Assembly: GCF_020171745.1 (NCBI RefSeq)
Contig: NZ_JAIVAH010000004.1
Coordinates: forward strand, 372,001-436,000
Reading direction: 5' to 3'
From: Prescottella equi
Lineage (GTDB): Bacteria; Actinomycetota; Actinomycetes; Mycobacteriales; Mycobacteriaceae
DNA: 64,000 bases
Shown here: positions 16,910 through 26,113 of the stretch, in pieces
Layout: each line of letters opens with the position of its first letter
How positions within the stretch are numbered: position 1 is the first letter of the stretch
Translations under genes and position numbers: made by a program
Notes under the pieces: generated by a model
Told to the model about the DNA's origin: nothing
Seen by the model: the letters and a program-made list of their open reading frames with translations, nothing else
Database searches by the model: none

Positions 16910-17514
16910 CGATCCGGCTACTGCTCGCGGACGATCAGGCACTGGTCCGTGGCGCGCTCGCCGCGCTGCTCGATCTCGAAGCGGACCTCCAGGTGGTGGC
17001 CGAGGTAGGCCGCGGCGACGAGGTGGTGGCGGCCGCGCTCGAACACCGCCCGGACGTCGCGCTGCTCGATGTGGAAATGCCCGGCCTGGACGGCATCTCG
17101 GCCACCGCGGCACTACGGGAGGCTGCGCCGTCCATCCGCGTGCTGATCGTGACGACCTTCGGCCGTCCCGGATACCTGCGCCGCGCGCTGCAGGCCGGTG
17201 CGTCCGGGTTCGTCGTGAAGGACACTCCCGCAAGACAACTGGCCGATGCCGTCCGCCGGGTCCAGCAGGGACTGCGCGTGGTCGATCCCACCCTGGCCGC
17301 GGACAGCCTCGTCAGCGGCGAATCCCCGCTCACCGAGCGGGAGACCGACGTGCTGCGCGCGGCGCGGGACGGCGCCTCGGTCGCGACCATCGCCGCGACC
17401 CTGTTCCTGTCGGCCGGCACCGTCCGCAACCATCTGTCGTCGGCGATCGGCAAGACCGGCGCGGAGAACCGGACGGAAGCCGTGCGGATCGCGGAGTCGA
17501 ACGGCTGGCTCTAG
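16906..17514 (+). CDS. NarL/FixJ family response regulator
   Basis: The protein has 202 residues. The receiver domain has LLADDQALVRG and the phospho-acceptor Asp in VALLDVEMPGLDG near residue 52. The Thr/Lys pair lies in IVTTFG and VVKDTPA. A LuxR-type helix-turn-helix follows: SPLTERETDVLRAARDG and LFLSAGTVRNHLSSAIGKTG. It is coupled by ATGA overlap to the upstream kinase. Its TAG stop overlaps the convergent TetR stop on a shared CTAG. Confidence 0.92.
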   Translation: MTIRLLLADDQALVRGALAALLDLEADLQVVAEVGRGDEVVAAALEHRPDVALLDVEMPGLDGISATAALREAAPSIRVLIVTTFGRPGYLRRALQAGASGFVVKDTPARQLADAVRRVQQGLRVVDPTLAADSLVSGESPLTERETDVLRAARDGASVATIAATLFLSAGTVRNHLSSAIGKTGAENRTEAVRIAESNGWL

Positions 17515-18149
17515 AAGGAATCCAGCGTCGTCACCGACAATTCGGCCAGGCTCCCGAGTGTCCCCATCTCGATGAGATTGACGACGAAGGTGTCGTGGTC
17601 GAGCGGGAGTTCGCCACCACCGTCGACGGACCGTGCCCGCGATGCCAGTGCCGAGACGAGAAAATTGGTCGTCAGCCGGATCCGCTCCTCCCGGAGCGCT
17701 TCACTCATGCCCGACATGGATTGACGGACCACATCCTTCGCAACCGCACTCGCGGGCGAGTACTGGGCGTCGGCAAGGCCGCCGTACCGCTCGTACACCT
17801 CCGACATGATCTGCACGAAGTCCCGTCCACGCTCGTCGAGCAACTTCTCCGCCAGCGGAATCGTCATCGCGGCGATGGCATCGCGGAGCGCCTCGCGCGA
17901 CGGCTCCCGCCCCACACACAGTCGCCGGACGAGTTCGTCCATGCGCGTACTGACGTCGACCATGTGCTGCACGACGATGGCCTCGAGCAGCCCCTCGCGG
18001 GACCCGAAGTAGTAGTGCACCGCCGAGTCGTTCCGCACCTCGGCCATCGCGTTGAGATCACGGATCCGCACTCGCGCAATTCCTTCGCGCGCGAACAGGT
18101 ACTCCCCCGCCCGCAGCAATCGCTCCCTCGCGGGGAGATTCGCCACCAT
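17511..18149 (-). CDS. TetR family transcriptional regulator
   Basis: With the ATG at 18149 the protein has 212 residues; a TTG at 18167 is an alternative. The helix-turn-helix lies in IARVRIRDLNAMAEVRNDSAVHYYFGSREGLLEA near residues 24-57. The divergent P450 gene starts 166 bases away. The gap contains a clean TTAACGA-CCC-TCGTTAA dyad, a likely binding site. This makes it the probable local repressor of the P450 cluster, by arrangement rather than direct evidence. Confidence 0.85.
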   Translation of the reverse strand: MVANLPARERLLRAGEYLFAREGIARVRIRDLNAMAEVRNDSAVHYYFGSREGLLEAIVVQHMVDVSTRMDELVRRLCVGREPSREALRDAIAAMTIPLAEKLLDERGRDFVQIMSEVYERYGGLADAQYSPASAVAKDVVRQSMSGMSEALREERIRLTTNFLVSALASRARSVDGGGELPLDHDTFVVNLIEMGTLGSLAELSVTTLDSF

Positions 18150-18194
18150 GGCTTGACAGCCTAACAAACATGATTAATGTGTTCCGCATCACTA

Positions 18195-18211
18195 TTAACG
18201 ACCCTCGTTAA
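18195..18211. promoter_or_regulatory. Operator-like dyad before the P450 operon
   Basis: Perfect 7-bp arms TTAACGA (18195-18201) and TCGTTAA (18205-18211) flank CCC. The dyad lies in the divergent gap, 46 bases from the TetR start and 104 bases from the P450 start, in unusually AT-rich sequence. A weaker ACAT-GATTA-ATGT dyad is next to it, around 18168-18180. The KstR consensus does not fit, so a local TetR site is more likely. Confidence 0.6.
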
Positions 18212-18314
18212 CTGTTTCTTTCTTTACGGATCGCGGCCTCACGTGCGCCCCGGTCCGAGCTGGACACTGCCCGGTGTCAGGACTGCCGGATCCCGATGTG
18301 CGGAGGGAATTTCC

Positions 18315-19550
18315 ATGGCTGTACCCGAAGGAATCGACGTCACCGACGCCTCGACATTCGAGGACGGGATCCCCCACGAGCTCTTCGCCGAGTTGCGGCG
18401 AACCGCTCCGATCTGGTGGAACCCGCAGCGGCGCGGCGCCGCCGGCTACGACGACGAGGGCTTCTGGGTGGTGTCGACGCACGAACTCGTGCAGGAGGTC
18501 TCCCGGCGCAGCGATGTGTTCTCCTCGTGGGAGAACACCGTGATGGTGCGTAACGCGGACGACGCGCCGCGCGAGCAGATCGAGGCCCAACGAGCGACGA
18601 TGCTCAACAAGGACGAGCCGGAACACACGGCACTGCGCCGCATCGTCACGATGGGTTTCACGCCCCGAGCCGTCAACGGACTGCGTTCGGCACTGGCCGA
18701 ACGGGCCCAGGACATCGCCCGGAGTGCGGCCGCCCGGGGCCGCGGCGACTTCGTCGACGAGGCCGCGTGCGAACTGCCTCTCCAGGCGATCGCCGATCTC
18801 CTCGGTGTACCGCAGGAGGATCGGCGCAAACTCTTCGACTGGTCCAACCGAATGACCAGCCGGGACGAAACCGACGTCCAGGATGATCCGCTCGTCGCGG
18901 TCGGCGAGATCATGGGTTACGCGTACGCCATGGCGACCGAGCGCCGCACGTGCCCCGCCGACGACATCGTGACGAAACTGGTGCAGGCACAGGTGGGGGA
19001 CGGCGCGCTCAGCCCCGAAGAGTTCGCCTACTTCGTGATCCTGCTGGTCGTGGCCGGCAGCGAAACCACGCGGAACTCGATAACGCACGGGCTGATCGCC
19101 TTCCACGACCACCCCGACCAGTGGGAGCTGTACAAGCGCGAACGGCCGACCACCGCGGTCGACGAGATCATCCGCTGGGCGAGCCCGGTCCTTTCGTTCC
19201 AACGAACCGCGATCTGCGACACCGAACTCGGTGGCGTGACGGTACGCAAGGGCGATCGGGTCGTGATGCTCTACGCGTCGGCGAACTTCGACGAGAACGT
19301 CTTCGACGAACCACAGCGGTTCGACATCACCCGATCGCCCAATCCGCACCTGGCGTTCGGGGGTACCGGAGCGCACTACTGCCTCGGTGCCAACCTCGCA
19401 CGCCTCGAGATCGACCTGATGTTCGGGGCGATCGCCGACCACCTCCCCGACATCACGATCCTCGGACCTCCTGTCCGGTCGCGGTCGGCGTGGCTCAACA
19501 GCATCAAGGCACTCCCGGTCGACTACGGAATGTGCCCCGTCTCCCACTGA
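18315..19550 (+). CDS. Cytochrome P450, CYP125-like
   Basis: This 411-residue soluble P450 has the I-helix VVAGSETTRNS (AGSETT at 247-252), the ExxR EIIR (284-287) and the haem loop FGGTGAHYCLGAN with Cys356. Many long stretches resemble mycobacterial CYP125, the sterol C26/27-hydroxylase, including PIWWN, SDVFSS, GFTPRAV, ELPLQAIADLLGVPQEDR and HPDQWELYK. The relation is family-level, so the substrate may be a different sterol or terpenoid. The ATG is preceded by GGAGGGAA. It is the first gene of a rightward operon with a phosphotransferase 29 bases downstream. Ferredoxin and reductase partners are not in the window. Confidence 0.88.
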   Translation: MAVPEGIDVTDASTFEDGIPHELFAELRRTAPIWWNPQRRGAAGYDDEGFWVVSTHELVQEVSRRSDVFSSWENTVMVRNADDAPREQIEAQRATMLNKDEPEHTALRRIVTMGFTPRAVNGLRSALAERAQDIARSAAARGRGDFVDEAACELPLQAIADLLGVPQEDRRKLFDWSNRMTSRDETDVQDDPLVAVGEIMGYAYAMATERRTCPADDIVTKLVQAQVGDGALSPEEFAYFVILLVVAGSETTRNSITHGLIAFHDHPDQWELYKRERPTTAVDEIIRWASPVLSFQRTAICDTELGGVTVRKGDRVVMLYASANFDENVFDEPQRFDITRSPNPHLAFGGTGAHYCLGANLARLEIDLMFGAIADHLPDITILGPPVRSRSAWLNSIKALPVDYGMCPVSH

Positions 19551-19579
19551 CAGCTACCCACCACGGCAGAAGGAAGGCG

Positions 19580-20725
19580 ATGACCACCAGTTCCGCTGTG
19601 CCACATGGAGTGAACACCGACGTCACGACCACCGCCACCGACGTCACGACCCTCCACGACAACCTCGAGCACTGGATCCGCACCCGGCTCGCGGCGCCGA
19701 TGGCGCAGGTCTCCGACCTGCGCAAACCGTCTGAGTCCGGGATGTCGAGCATCTCGGTGCTGTTCACCGTCGAATGGGACGAGGGCGGGACGTCACACCG
19801 GGCCGACCTCGTCGCGCGGCTGGCACCCGAGACCAGCGCACTCCCCGTGTTTCCCGGCTACGATCTCGAACGCCAGGCTGCCGTCATGCGTGCCGTGGCC
19901 GCCCACAGCACGGTGCCGGTGCCCCGAGTCCGATGGATCGAACCGTCACCCGATGTCCTGGGGCGACCGTTCGTCGTGATGGACCGGGTCGAGCGCCTGG
20001 TCCCGGTCGACAATCCCCCGTACGTGTTCGGCGGCTGGATGCACGAGGCCACCCCGGGGCAGCAGGATGCCCTGCAACGCGGCTCCGTGGAGGCGCTGGC
20101 GGGTATCCATTCAATTCCCGATCCGCTGGCGCTGCTGCCGGAACTGGGTGGCGGTACAGCCGGCGATGCGCTGCGCCGCCACGTCGACAACGAGCGCGCG
20201 TACTACGAGTGGACGAGGCAGGAGGACGGGCTGCGGATCCCGTTGCTGGAGCGAGGGTTCGAGTGGCTCGAGGATCACTGGCCGGACGCCCCTTCGGAGC
20301 CCGTGCTGTGCTGGGGCGACTCCCGCATCGGCAACATCATGTTCCGCGACTTCGTCCCCGCCGCGGTCCTCGACTGGGAGCTCGCGGCACTCGCTCCCCG
20401 CGAAGTGGACGTCGGTTGGTTCATCTTCTTCCACAGGATGTTCCAGGACATGGCGGAACAATTCGACCAGCCGGGGCTGCCCCACTGGTTCCGCCGTGAG
20501 GACGTGGTGGCCCGGTACGAGGCGTCGACCGGCGTGGAACTGCGCGATCTCGACTTCTACCTCGTGTACGCGGCGGTCCGCCACGGCATCATCATGTCCC
20601 GCATCAAGCGCCGGTCCATCCACTTCGGTGACAGCGCGGCCCCGGCCGATCCCGACGAGTACGTCCTGCACCATCACATGCTCCGCAGCTTGATAGATGG
20701 CGAATACTCATGGGAGGCAAAGTGA
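19580..20725 (+). CDS. Aminoglycoside-phosphotransferase-like (APH) family protein
   Basis: The product is a 381-residue kinase-fold protein. The catalytic loop reads CWGDSRIGNIMF (Brenner motif with Asp and Asn) near residues 252-263, and the metal-binding DWE follows in VLDWELAALAP. The N-lobe nucleotide region is MSSISVLFTV with the Lys-equivalent strand less clear. Many such proteins in actinobacterial catabolic clusters phosphorylate small hydroxylated metabolites, not antibiotics. Following a hydroxylating P450, phosphorylation of the new hydroxyl group is a plausible but unproven role. The next gene overlaps its stop as GTGA. Confidence 0.8.
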   Translation: MTTSSAVPHGVNTDVTTTATDVTTLHDNLEHWIRTRLAAPMAQVSDLRKPSESGMSSISVLFTVEWDEGGTSHRADLVARLAPETSALPVFPGYDLERQAAVMRAVAAHSTVPVPRVRWIEPSPDVLGRPFVVMDRVERLVPVDNPPYVFGGWMHEATPGQQDALQRGSVEALAGIHSIPDPLALLPELGGGTAGDALRRHVDNERAYYEWTRQEDGLRIPLLERGFEWLEDHWPDAPSEPVLCWGDSRIGNIMFRDFVPAAVLDWELAALAPREVDVGWFIFFHRMFQDMAEQFDQPGLPHWFRREDVVARYEASTGVELRDLDFYLVYAAVRHGIIMSRIKRRSIHFGDSAAPADPDEYVLHHHMLRSLIDGEYSWEAK

Positions 20726-21822
20726 ACCCGGATCCGCTCGACGAGTACCCCATCCACCAGTCGCCGCTGTCCATGGCGCGCGTCGCCAGCAGTGACCGGA
20801 ACTTCTACGACCGGTACTACTTCAACGGACACGATCGCACCGGCGACATCTTCCTGGTCAGCGGGTTCGGCGTATACCCGAACCTCGGGGTGCGCGACGC
20901 GTTCGTCACCGTGCGGCGTGGCCGGAGCCAGCGGTCCGTGCGGTTCTCGGATGCCCTCGACGCCCGCTCCTTCGATGTCGCAGTGGGCGGGTACCGGCTC
21001 GAAGTCGTCAAGCCGCTGCAGACGCTCCGCTTGATCTGCGACCACCCGGATCTGTCGGCCGACCTCGTATGGGAGGGCGCTTTCCCGTCGGTCCTCGAGG
21101 AACACCACGAACTGATGGCCGGCCCACGACCCTCGCTCGACGCGAGTCGTTTCGCCCAGGTCGGCAGCTGGTCCGGAACCCTGAGCGTCGACGGCACGGA
21201 GTTCGCTGTCGACCCCGCGGTGTGGACGGGCGCCCGGGACCGGTCGTGGGGAATCCGCCCCGTGGGTGAGCGCGAACCGCTCGGGCGGATGGCCGACGAA
21301 CCGGTCGGCGGATTCTGGTGGGCCTACGTCCCGCTGAGGTTCGACGACTACGCGCTGATGATCATCGCCCAGGAGGGCCCGGACGGTCACCGGACGCTCA
21401 ACCACGCGACCCGCACCTTCTCCGACGGCCGGGTCGAGCAGCTCGGCTGGCCGCGGTTCGAGATCACATACCGCAGCGGAACCCGCACCCCCGAAGCGAT
21501 TCGCATCCACCTGACCACCGCAACCGGTGATCCGCTCGTGGTCGACATCGAACCGCGCGGTTTCGTCGTCCTGCAGATCGGATCGGGCTACGGCAGCGAT
21601 CCGGACTGGAATCACGGGCAGTGGAAGGGGCGGGGATGGAGCGCCTCCTCGCTCTACGACCTGACCGATCCCGCACTCGCACCCCGGATTCCGCACGGAA
21701 CCGTCGAGCACATCGCCCGAGCGACGTGCAACGGCGACGAAGGGTGGGGCATGTTCGAGCACGGCGTCGCCGGCCGTCACGATCCGTCCGGCTTCACCGA
21801 CGGACGGGCGATGGCGCCGTAG
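20722..21822 (+). CDS. Hypothetical protein, possibly DUF7064/DUF7065-like
   Basis: I place the start at GTG 20722, which overlaps the phosphotransferase stop (GTGA) and follows GGGAGG. An in-frame ATG at 20710 is possible. The 366-residue product has no signal peptide or membrane segment. It is rich in aromatic and beta-prone segments (FYDRYYFNG, SGTLSVDG, GGFWWAYVPLRFDDYALMII), suggesting two beta-barrel or lipocalin-like (AttH/CrtC-type) halves. Proteins of this look often accompany APH-like and P450 genes in sterol or terpenoid clusters. I cannot assign a reaction. Confidence 0.65.
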   Translation: MNPDPLDEYPIHQSPLSMARVASSDRNFYDRYYFNGHDRTGDIFLVSGFGVYPNLGVRDAFVTVRRGRSQRSVRFSDALDARSFDVAVGGYRLEVVKPLQTLRLICDHPDLSADLVWEGAFPSVLEEHHELMAGPRPSLDASRFAQVGSWSGTLSVDGTEFAVDPAVWTGARDRSWGIRPVGEREPLGRMADEPVGGFWWAYVPLRFDDYALMIIAQEGPDGHRTLNHATRTFSDGRVEQLGWPRFEITYRSGTRTPEAIRIHLTTATGDPLVVDIEPRGFVVLQIGSGYGSDPDWNHGQWKGRGWSASSLYDLTDPALAPRIPHGTVEHIARATCNGDEGWGMFEHGVAGRHDPSGFTDGRAMAP

Positions 21823-21868
21823 TACCACTTCCCCCAATCACACAGTCTCGGAACGGAAGAAGGATCGA

Positions 21869-23482
21869 ATGACACGATCGTCACTTGCCCGGTTCGGCAG
21901 AGTATTCACAGCGCTGGCCGCGGCGACGGTGCTGGTTGCCGGATGCGCGGGCGAGAGCTCCACCTCGGCGACCGACGCCTCCGACGTCACGACGGGCCTG
22001 GTCGGCGAGCAGGCCGACGGCGGCGACGCCGTGTCCGGTGGCACGCTGTCGTATGCGACGTACAACGCGGTGAGCAGCCTGGACCCGGCCGATCGGCAGG
22101 ACGGCGGCGCGACCGGCGGCACCGAGATGGCGGCGATCTACGACGTGCTGATGCGCTACGACACCGCGACCAAGGAGTACCAGCCGCAGCTGGCGCAGTC
22201 GCTGACACCCAGCGGCGACAACACCGTCTGGACGCTGAAGCTGCGCGACGGGGTGAAGTTCAGCGACGGCACCGCGGTGGACGCGGCTGCGGTGCGCTGG
22301 AGCATCGACCACTACCTCGAGAAGAAGGGCACCCACACGCAGGTGTGGAAGGTCTCCGTCGACAAGGTGGAATCACCCGATCCGTCCACGCTGGTGTTCA
22401 CGCTGAAGCAGCCGTGGAACGAGTTCCCGATCATGTTCACCACCGGACCGGGCATGATCGTGGCCCCGTCGTCGATGGCGAGCGGCACCTTCGCACCCAT
22501 CGGCGCCGGCCCGTTCACGGTGGAGAAGTTCGCTTCCCAGAACGAACTCTTGTTGGCAGCCAACCCGAACTACTGGGACGGGAAGCCGAACCTGGACAAG
22601 CTGCGGTTCCCGGCGATCGTCGGCGAGCAGGCCAAGCTCGACGCGCTGCACAGTGGCGGCATCCAGGCCGCCTACCTGCGTGCCGCGGACGTCGTCAACA
22701 ACGCCCTCGAAGCCGGGGACGTCGGCTACGTCTACACCGCCAGCATGGGCAGCGTGCAGGCACTGAATCAGCGTGAGGGACGGGCCGCGTCGGATCCGCG
22801 GGTGCGCGAGGCCATCGTCAAGTCGTTGAATCCCCAGACGTTCACCGATCGCGGTGAGGGCGGGTTCGGTATGCCCGGCACCGACATGTTCCAGTCGTGG
22901 TCGCAGTGGCACGGTGACGTGGCCGGACCGGGATTCGACCCCGAGGCGGCCAAGAAGCTGCTGGCCGAGGCCAAGGCCGACGGCTACGACGGCAAGCTCA
23001 CCTACGCCGGATTGAACGAGCCCGGCGCCCAACGACGAGCGCTCGCGATCCAGTCGATGCTGCAGGCCGTCGGCTTCAGCGTCGACATCGTCTACAACAG
23101 CGGCATCAACGACCTCGTCAAGATGATGTACGCCAAGCACGACTTCGACCTGGGCGAGTCCGGATTCAACGTCCTCGACGAATCGCCGTTCATGCGCATG
23201 TACGGCAACCTGGCGAGCACCTCGACGTCCAACGTCCTCGGCTACCAGAACCCCGAGATGGACGTCCTGCTCGGCAAGCTGCAGTCCGCGTCGAGCGACG
23301 ACGACCGCCGCAAGGTCCTCGAGGACATCCAGACCCTCGTGAACGAGACGAACCCGATGATGGTCCTGGGCGCCGGCAAGTACTTCATCCCGTGGAGCAA
23401 GAACGCGCACGGCATCACCCCCAACGCCGACGGCATCATGCTGTTCGGAAATGCTTGGCTCACTCCGGATTCGGCGTCGTAG
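21869..23482 (+). CDS. Family 5 ABC transporter substrate-binding lipoprotein
   Basis: This 537-residue lipoprotein has a short signal ending in the lipobox LVAGC near residues 23-27. The mature part is a peptide/nickel-type (SBP_bac_5) binding protein with GGTLSYATYNAVSSLDP, LAQSLTPSGDNTVWTLKLRDGVKFSDGT and YWDGKPNLDKLRFP. AGAAGGA precedes the ATG. No permease or ATPase gene is nearby, so it is an orphan that must use a transporter encoded elsewhere or serve as a receptor. It lies 46 bases after the preceding gene, so it probably belongs to the P450 operon and may deliver its substrate. A strong terminator follows. Confidence 0.88.
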   Translation: MTRSSLARFGRVFTALAAATVLVAGCAGESSTSATDASDVTTGLVGEQADGGDAVSGGTLSYATYNAVSSLDPADRQDGGATGGTEMAAIYDVLMRYDTATKEYQPQLAQSLTPSGDNTVWTLKLRDGVKFSDGTAVDAAAVRWSIDHYLEKKGTHTQVWKVSVDKVESPDPSTLVFTLKQPWNEFPIMFTTGPGMIVAPSSMASGTFAPIGAGPFTVEKFASQNELLLAANPNYWDGKPNLDKLRFPAIVGEQAKLDALHSGGIQAAYLRAADVVNNALEAGDVGYVYTASMGSVQALNQREGRAASDPRVREAIVKSLNPQTFTDRGEGGFGMPGTDMFQSWSQWHGDVAGPGFDPEAAKKLLAEAKADGYDGKLTYAGLNEPGAQRRALAIQSMLQAVGFSVDIVYNSGINDLVKMMYAKHDFDLGESGFNVLDESPFMRMYGNLASTSTSNVLGYQNPEMDVLLGKLQSASSDDDRRKVLEDIQTLVNETNPMMVLGAGKYFIPWSKNAHGITPNADGIMLFGNAWLTPDSAS

Positions 23483-23512
23483 AACCGGCCGAACCCGAGC
23501 TCACTCGATCCT

Positions 23513-23549
23513 CGATCGGGCGGACCCCACCGCAGGGTCCGCCCGATCG
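23513..23549 (+). terminator. Terminator of the P450 operon
   Basis: A perfect 15-bp stem, CGATCGGGCGGACCC at 23513-23527 and its complement at 23535-23549, has a 7-base loop. It lies 30 bases after the binding-protein stop and is followed by GCGTTTCC. Confidence 0.85.
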
Positions 23550-23659
23550 GCGTTTCCGAGGGGCCTATGCTGGACGGTGGGCGGGCGCACACCCAGGGCT
23601 CGTTTACGTTCTCGTCTGCCGGCGGTGACCATCCGCGCTGTGAGCAACTGGAGAACGAC

Positions 23660-25921
23660 GTGACATTCGTTTTCACCGCAACCGTGCTGGGCTCCCCGCG
23701 CATCGGGCCCCGCCGCGAGCTGAAGAGGGCCGTCGAGGCCTACTGGGCCGGGAACCTCGACGCCGCCGCACTCGAGGCGGTCGGCAAGGAGCTGCGCCGG
23801 CAGACCTGGGCCGAACTGACCTCGGCCGGGATCGATTCCGTTCCGGTCAACACCTTCTCGTACTACGACCAGATGCTCGACACCGCCGTCATGCTGGGCG
23901 CACTGCCCGAGCGGGTCGCCGGGATCGGGAACGACCTGGACCGCTACTTCGCGGCCGCCCGCGGCACCGCCGACGTGACGCCGCTCGAGATGACGAAGTG
24001 GTTCGACACCAACTACCACTACTTGGTCCCCGAGATCACCGCCGCGACGACGTTCGCGCTGAACCCGGCGAAGGTGCTGGCCGAGGTCGCGGAGGCCCGC
24101 GCCCTCGGTGTCCCGGCCCGCCCGGTGGTGATCGGGCCGGTCACCTTCCTGCTGCTGTCGAAGTTCGACGACGGCGCGCCCCTGGATCGCCTGGACGGGA
24201 TCGTGCCGCTGTACGCGGATCTGCTCGCCCAACTCGCCGACGCGGGCGTCGAATGGGTGCAGATCGACGAACCGGCACTGGTCGCCGACCGCACCGATGC
24301 CGAACTGGCGGCGACGCGGTCGGTGTACGACCGCCTGGCCGCGCTGAACCACCGCCCGGCGATCCTGGCCGCGTCGTACTTCGGCGACCTCGGCCCGGCA
24401 CTGCCGGTGCTCACCTCGACCGGAGTCGAGGGCATCGCCGTCGACCTGGTCGCGGGCAGTCTCGACAACGTCGTCGCGACACCGGGCATCGAGCGCAAGC
24501 ACGTCGTCGCCGGTGTGGTCGACGGCCGCAACATCTGGCGCAACGGGCTCGACCGTTCGCTCGACTCCCTCGAAACCCTGAGGGAGCGTGCGGGTTCGGT
24601 GGCGGTGTCGACGTCGTGCTCGCTGCTGCATGTCCCGTACACGCTCGACGGCGAGGACGGAATCGACCGCGCGCTGGGCTCGTGGCTGGCGTTCGGTTCC
24701 GAGAAGATCGGCGAGGTCGCCACCCTCGCGACCGGCCTGCGTGCGGCACGCGACGCGATCGCCGCCGAGCTGTCCGAGACACGCGCGGCAGCGGCCAGCC
24801 GCGCCGCGGACCCGCGCCTGCACGACGACGCGATTCGTGACCGCCTCGCGGCCCTGACCGCAGCCGACCGCACGCGTATCCCCGCCGCGGAGCGTCGCGT
24901 CGTACAGGCGAACGAGCTGCACCTGCCGCCGCTGCCGACCACCACGATCGGCTCGTACCCACAGACCACCGCGATCCGGGTGGCCCGCGCCGCGCTGCGC
25001 AAGGGCGAGATCGACCAGGCCGAGTACACCCGCCGCATGCGCGCCGAAATCGCCGATGTCGTTGCACTGCAGGAGGAGCTGGGCATCGACGTACTGGTCC
25101 ACGGCGAGCCCGAACGCAACGACATGGTGCAGTACTTCGCCGAGCAGCTGGACGGTTTCGTCGCCACCGCGAACGGCTGGGTGCAGTCGTACGGCTCCCG
25201 CTGCGTCCGTCCGCCGATCCTGTTCGGCGACGTGCGCCGAACGAAGCCTATGACGGTCGAATGGTTCTCGTACGCACAGTCGCTCACCGACAGGCCGGTC
25301 AAGGGCATGCTCACCGGACCGGTCACGATCCTGGCGTGGTCGTTCGTGCGTGACGACCAGCCGCTCGCCGAGTCGGCCGATCAGGTCGCGCTCGCGATCC
25401 GGGACGAGACGATCGATCTGGAGGCCGCCGGCGCGAAGATCATCCAGGTGGACGAGCCGGCGCTGCGCGAGCTGCTGCCGCTGCGTAAGGCCGACCAGCC
25501 GGCGTACCTGGACTGGGCGGTGGGCGCCTTCCGGCTGTCGACGTCGGGCATCGCCGACTCCACCGCGATCCACACTCACCTGTGCTACTCCGAGTTCGGT
25601 GAGGTGATCGGGGCGATCGCCGGGCTGGACGCCGACGTGACGTCGATCGAGGCGGCCCGTTCGCACATGGAGGTGCTCGACGACCTGAACGCCGTCGGCT
25701 TCGACCTCGGTGTCGGGCCGGGTGTCTACGACATCCACTCGCCGCGGGTGCCGTCCGTCGACGAGATCGCCACGTCGCTGCGCGCGGCCCTGAAGGCCGT
25801 TCCCTCCGAGCGACTCTGGGTCAACCCGGACTGCGGCCTCAAGACCCGCGGCCCGGTCGAGGTGGAGGCGTCGCTGCGCAACCTCGTCGAGGCGGCCCGC
25901 GGGGTGCGTGCGGAGATCTAG
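23660..25921 (+). CDS. metE: Cobalamin-independent methionine synthase
   Basis: MetE transfers a methyl group from 5-methyltetrahydropteroyl-polyglutamate to homocysteine. The GTG at 23660 follows GGAGA and gives the usual 753 residues with both MetE barrels. The zinc ligands are visible as H and C in [10 protein letters not shown] in SIEAARS and C in NPDCGLKTR near the C-terminus. The upstream gap to the P450-operon terminator is about 110 bases, too short for a cobalamin riboswitch, so B12 repression by that route is not supported. A second, unrelated methionine synthase system lies at 36.4-38.4 kb. Confidence 0.95.
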   Translation: MTFVFTATVLGSPRIGPRRELKRAVEAYWAGNLDAAALEAVGKELRRQTWAELTSAGIDSVPVNTFSYYDQMLDTAVMLGALPERVAGIGNDLDRYFAAARGTADVTPLEMTKWFDTNYHYLVPEITAATTFALNPAKVLAEVAEARALGVPARPVVIGPVTFLLLSKFDDGAPLDRLDGIVPLYADLLAQLADAGVEWVQIDEPALVADRTDAELAATRSVYDRLAALNHRPAILAASYFGDLGPALPVLTSTGVEGIAVDLVAGSLDNVVATPGIERKHVVAGVVDGRNIWRNGLDRSLDSLETLRERAGSVAVSTSCSLLHVPYTLDGEDGIDRALGSWLAFGSEKIGEVATLATGLRAARDAIAAELSETRAAAASRAADPRLHDDAIRDRLAALTAADRTRIPAAERRVVQANELHLPPLPTTTIGSYPQTTAIRVARAALRKGEIDQAEYTRRMRAEIADVVALQEELGIDVLVHGEPERNDMVQYFAEQLDGFVATANGWVQSYGSRCVRPPILFGDVRRTKPMTVEWFSYAQSLTDRPVKGMLTGPVTILAWSFVRDDQPLAESADQVALAIRDETIDLEAAGAKIIQVDEPALRELLPLRKADQPAYLDWAVGAFRLSTSGIADSTAIHTHLCYSEFGEVIGAIAGLDADVTSIEAARSHMEVLDDLNAVGFDLGVGPGVYDIHSPRVPSVDEIATSLRAALKAVPSERLWVNPDCGLKTRGPVEVEASLRNLVEAARGVRAEI

Positions 25922-25928
25922 GAGACCG

Positions 25929-25969
25929 AGTCCGGTATCGCGGCCGTTGTCGGGCCGGGATACCGGACT
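25929..25969 (+). terminator. Terminator of metE
   Basis: AGTCCGGTATC at 25929-25939 pairs perfectly with GATACCGGACT at 25959-25969. It begins seven bases after the metE stop. The loop can form a further GC-rich inner helix (CGGCC/GGCCG-like). Confidence 0.7.
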
Positions 25970-26113
25970 TCGCCCCCGATCCGAGCGGTTCGTCGGGCGA
26001 ATTTCGAGCGAATTCGGGTCCGTATCCGAGTCTGATGCCGTAGCGTCGGCCGAGATCTCGTCTTGGATATGTGTCCACCTGACGGCCCGGGGTATCTGAG
26101 AAGGAGTTCGACA

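Noticed and set aside
23550-23659. Cobalamin or SAM riboswitch before metE
   Set aside because: Only about 110 bases separate the preceding terminator and the metE start, too short for a cobalamin riboswitch, and no conserved core was seen.
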